Shown here: piece after piece, positions 5,742-6,998 of the stretch | Numbering within the stretch: position 1 is the first letter of the stretch | How the letters are laid out: every line of letters begins with the position of its first letter | Assembly: GCA_030751555.1 (NCBI GenBank) | Contig: JASMFX010000011.1 | Location: 1-6,998, forward strand | Direction of reading: 5' to 3' | Origin: Candidatus Woesearchaeota archaeon | GTDB taxonomy: Archaea; Nanoarchaeota; Nanoarchaeia; Woesearchaeales; CALCXY01 | DNA length: 6,998 nucleotides | Notes under the pieces: generated by a model | Database searches by the model: none | Told to the model about the DNA's origin: nothing | Seen by the model: the letters and a program-made list of their open reading frames with translations, nothing else | Position numbers and translations under genes: made by a program

Positions 5742-5744
5742 TCT

Positions 5745-6203
5745 TTACTCTGCTTTTTTCTCTTCACCGAAATCGTCAGATCCTTCCGCTTCTTCTGGTG
5801 CATCTGAGGACTCTTCATTAGCGGGTTCTTCACTAGCTGGTTCTTCACCAAAGTTTTCACTGTCTGCTGAATCGTCAGAACCTTCCTGTGGATCTGCTTC
5901 TTCTTGGCTATCTTCCTGAGCAGCTTCAGCAGCATCTGCAGCATCTCCGCCCTCGTCTCCACTTTCTTGTTCGGTGTCAGAACCGCTTCCTTCACCAGAG
6001 ACTTCAGCAAACCCAACCTTCCTAAGAACTCGAGTTACCTTTATTTTTACGTTGTCGCCTTCTTTGACACCTGGTACAAAGAGAACAAATCCATCTTTTC
6101 TCGCTATACCATCGCCTTTTTCACCGACAGCCTCTATTGTCACATCTAATTCATCGCCTTCCTTGACTGGAGGCACCATATGTTCTCTATTGTCTCGATA
6201 CAT
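5745..6203 (-). CDS. TRAM-domain RNA-binding protein with acidic tail
   Basis: The 152-residue product has a TRAM domain at about 12-69. The conserved parts are visible: GDELDVTIEAVGEKGDGIAR, then DGFVLFVPGVKEGD and VKIKVTRVLRKVGFAEV. TRAM is a small beta-barrel that binds RNA; stand-alone archaeal TRAM proteins have been described as RNA chaperones, some linked to cold response. Residues 70-152 are an unusual low-complexity tail of Glu, Asp, Ser, Gly and Ala with only two Lys near the end. It must be disordered and could tune RNA binding or recruit basic partners. Most stand-alone TRAM proteins are little longer than the domain. The ATG at 6203 (MYRDNREH) is chosen because it fits the family N-terminus and has a GGTGA Shine-Dalgarno core 10 nt upstream. 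An ATG at 6242 would add 13 residues (MKCKYGNTGEKVK). The leader has a short upstream ORF. Confidence 0.88.
   Translation of the reverse strand: MYRDNREHMVPPVKEGDELDVTIEAVGEKGDGIARKDGFVLFVPGVKEGDNVKIKVTRVLRKVGFAEVSGEGSGSDTEQESGDEGGDAADAAEAAQEDSQEEADPQEGSDDSADSENFGEEPASEEPANEESSDAPEEAEGSDDFGEEKKAE
5819..5848. repeat. Two tandem 15-bp repeats in the TRAM acidic tail
   Basis: TAGCGGGTTCTTCAC is followed at once by TAGCTGGTTCTTCAC, 14 of 15 bases identical. Read on the minus strand they encode EEPAS-EEPAN. They suggest the tail grows and shrinks by repeat slippage. Confidence 0.75.
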
Positions 6204-6213
6204 TTTTACTTTT

Positions 6214-6218
6214 TCACC
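6214..6218 (-). promoter_or_regulatory. Shine-Dalgarno core of the TRAM gene
   Basis: GGTGA on the minus strand, ten bases before the ATG at 6203. It decides for this start over the ATG at 6242, which has nothing similar upstream. The TGA is also the stop codon of the short upstream ORF. Confidence 0.5.
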
Positions 6219-6252
6219 CGTATTTCCGTATTTGCATTTCATAGAAATGCAT
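6214..6252 (-). CDS. Possible 12-codon upstream ORF in the TRAM leader
   Basis: The ATG at 6252 opens a frame encoding MHFYEMQIRKYG and a TGA stop at 6216-6214. The TATA box centre is 26-27 nt before this ATG, the same spacing used by the leaderless genes of this window, so this ATG would be the first base of the mRNA. Its last codons, GGG-TGA, contain the GGTGA Shine-Dalgarno core for the TRAM start at 6203. Ribosomes ending here would stop on that site, which suggests translational coupling. The frame differs from the TRAM frame. It may equally be a chance ORF. Confidence 0.3.
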   Translation of the reverse strand: MHFYEMQIRKYG

Positions 6253-6274
6253 TTGAAATAGTGTTCAATTTAGC

Positions 6275-6282
6275 TTTATAAA
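6275..6282 (-). promoter_or_regulatory. TATA box of the TRAM gene
   Basis: TTTATAAA within CTTTATAAAG. The expected start, 26-27 nt on, is at 6252, giving a 49-nt leader before the TRAM ATG at 6203. Confidence 0.6.
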
Positions 6283-6298
6283 GTTATGGGTTTTCAAG

Positions 6299-6305
6299 AA
6301 AAAAA
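6299..6305 (-). terminator. Oligo-T terminator of the malic enzyme gene
   Basis: Seven T residues on the minus strand, 12 nt past the stop codon at 6318, with no hairpin before them, as usual in archaea. It separates malic enzyme from the TRAM promoter just downstream. Confidence 0.55.
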
Positions 6306-6317
6306 TATTGTCAAAGA

Positions 6318-6998
6318 TTAATGAGACCAAGCATCTCTCACAGCCTTAGCTATGACTGGAACAATCAATTTATTAGTAGTATAAGGCAAAATCTCTTCAG
6401 CAGTTGGGTTTTGAATGACTCCTGCAAGCGCCTCTGCAGCAGCCAGCTTCATAGCCTCAGTTATTCTTGTGGCTCTAGCCTCTAAAGCTCCCTTAAATAT
6501 TCCTGGAAATCCAAGCACATTATTAACTTGATTAGGAAAATCGCTTCTACCAGTCGCTATGACAAAGGCCCCTGCCTCTTTAGCATCCTGAGGAAGAATC
6601 TCTGGATCAGGATTAGCCATAGCCATGACAACTGCCTTTTGATTCATACTCTTAACCATATCTTTACTTACAACATCCTTCACTGAAACACCAATAAAAA
6701 CATCAACTCCCTTGAGAGCATCAGCCAACCCCCCTTCAGCACCTACAGCAAATTCCTTTTTGTACTGATTGAGATCCTCCCGAGTTTCAGAAACAATCCC
6801 CTTACTATCACACAAAACAATATGAGCCACGCCATAGTTCTTCAGCATCTTTCCAACAGCAATACCTGCAGCTCCTGCACCATTAATCACAACCTGAACC
6901 TGTTCCTTCTGCTTCTCAACAACTTTCAAAGCATTAATCAAAGCAGCTAAAACAACAACTGCAGTGCCATGCTGATCATCATGCATTACTGGAATCCC
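6318..6998 (-). CDS. Malic enzyme, C-terminal half (N-terminus outside window)
   Basis: The frame runs without a stop from the window edge, starting GIPVMHDDQHGTA; the ATG at 6986 is internal. The visible 226 residues are a little over half of a short archaeal/bacterial malic enzyme (about 400-430). They contain the DDQHGT segment that helps bind metal and substrate, a dinucleotide-binding glycine motif (INGAGAAGIAVGK), VVMAMANPDPEI, and the conserved ATGRSDFPNQVNNVLGFPG block. The C-terminus is complete (AVRDAWSH) and there is no phosphotransacetylase domain, unlike the long MaeB form. The enzyme oxidatively decarboxylates malate to pyruvate and CO2 in the cytoplasm, with NAD or NADP; the cofactor cannot be told here with safety. 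The catalytic Tyr and Lys lie in the missing part. It ends 12 nt before a T7 terminator, so it is transcribed apart from the TRAM gene. Confidence 0.95.
   Translation of the reverse strand, partial: GIPVMHDDQHGTAVVVLAALINALKVVEKQKEQVQVVINGAGAAGIAVGKMLKNYGVAHIVLCDSKGIVSETREDLNQYKKEFAVGAEGGLADALKGVDVFIGVSVKDVVSKDMVKSMNQKAVVMAMANPDPEILPQDAKEAGAFVIATGRSDFPNQVNNVLGFPGIFKGALEARATRITEAMKLAAAEALAGVIQNPTAEEILPYTTNKLIVPVIAKAVRDAWSH

Noticed and set aside
5690..6016. Lys-rich 108-codon frame on the minus strand
   Set aside because: It is the frame-shifted image of the acidic TRAM tail (GAA/GAG codons read as lysine-rich), and overlaps the start of thpR.
5904..6261. Two plus-strand frames opposite the TRAM gene
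   Set aside because: They lie wholly or almost wholly antisense to the TRAM coding region and have no signals or family features.
1..6998. CRISPR array, insertion sequence, phage or plasmid genes
   Set aside because: No regularly spaced repeats, no transposase or integrase, and no terminal inverted repeats were seen; the gene content is mostly housekeeping.

Overview
The window looks like a piece of an AT-rich archaeal genome. The markers are an archaeal-type ribosomal protein uS2, a RadB-like recombinase paralogue, a stand-alone TRAM-domain protein, archaeal TATA boxes (TTTAAATA, TTTATATA) and oligo-T terminators. Several proteins (a pilin-like membrane protein starting RKQAQMTIF, a small cysteine-loop membrane protein, an orphan secreted protein) resemble what is common in DPANN archaea of the Woesearchaeota/Pacearchaeota type. 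That lineage is an inference from style, not a proven assignment.

Layout from left to right. 1-1038 (minus): N-terminal 346 residues of a multi-spanning GT-C-like glycosyltransferase, cut by the window edge. 1152-1853 (plus): RadB-like ATPase, divergent from it. 1856-2161 (minus): 101-residue protein with two membrane segments and a four-cysteine loop. 2241-2400: GC-rich island with nested stems, a probable unannotated structured RNA, most likely minus strand. 2447-3049 (minus): ribosomal protein uS2, whose promoter carries two perfect inverted repeats. 3229-4299 (plus): orphan exported protein with a Pro/Lys linker and a His cluster. 4305-5147 (minus): pilin-like single-pass protein. 5179-5712 (minus): RNA 2',3'-cyclic phosphodiesterase ThpR. 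5745-6203 (minus): TRAM RNA-binding protein with a long acidic tail. 6318-6998 (minus): C-terminal half of malic enzyme, cut by the window edge.

Nearly every gene has its own promoter. For six genes the TATA box centre lies 25-28 nt before the start codon, so transcription should begin at or beside the start codon (leaderless mRNA). This rule also decides the start for the RadB-like gene and the pilin-like gene. Two genes break the pattern, uS2 and TRAM: both have leaders with a GGTGA Shine-Dalgarno core, and both carry extra signals (paired palindromes; a 12-codon upstream ORF). They are thus the best candidates for leader- or operator-based control.

The genes do not form one pathway. They are housekeeping and surface functions: translation (uS2, TRAM), RNA processing (ThpR), DNA repair (RadB-like), carbon metabolism (malic enzyme) and cell envelope (glycosyltransferase, three membrane or exported proteins). 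The most notable unexplained element is the candidate RNA downstream of uS2.
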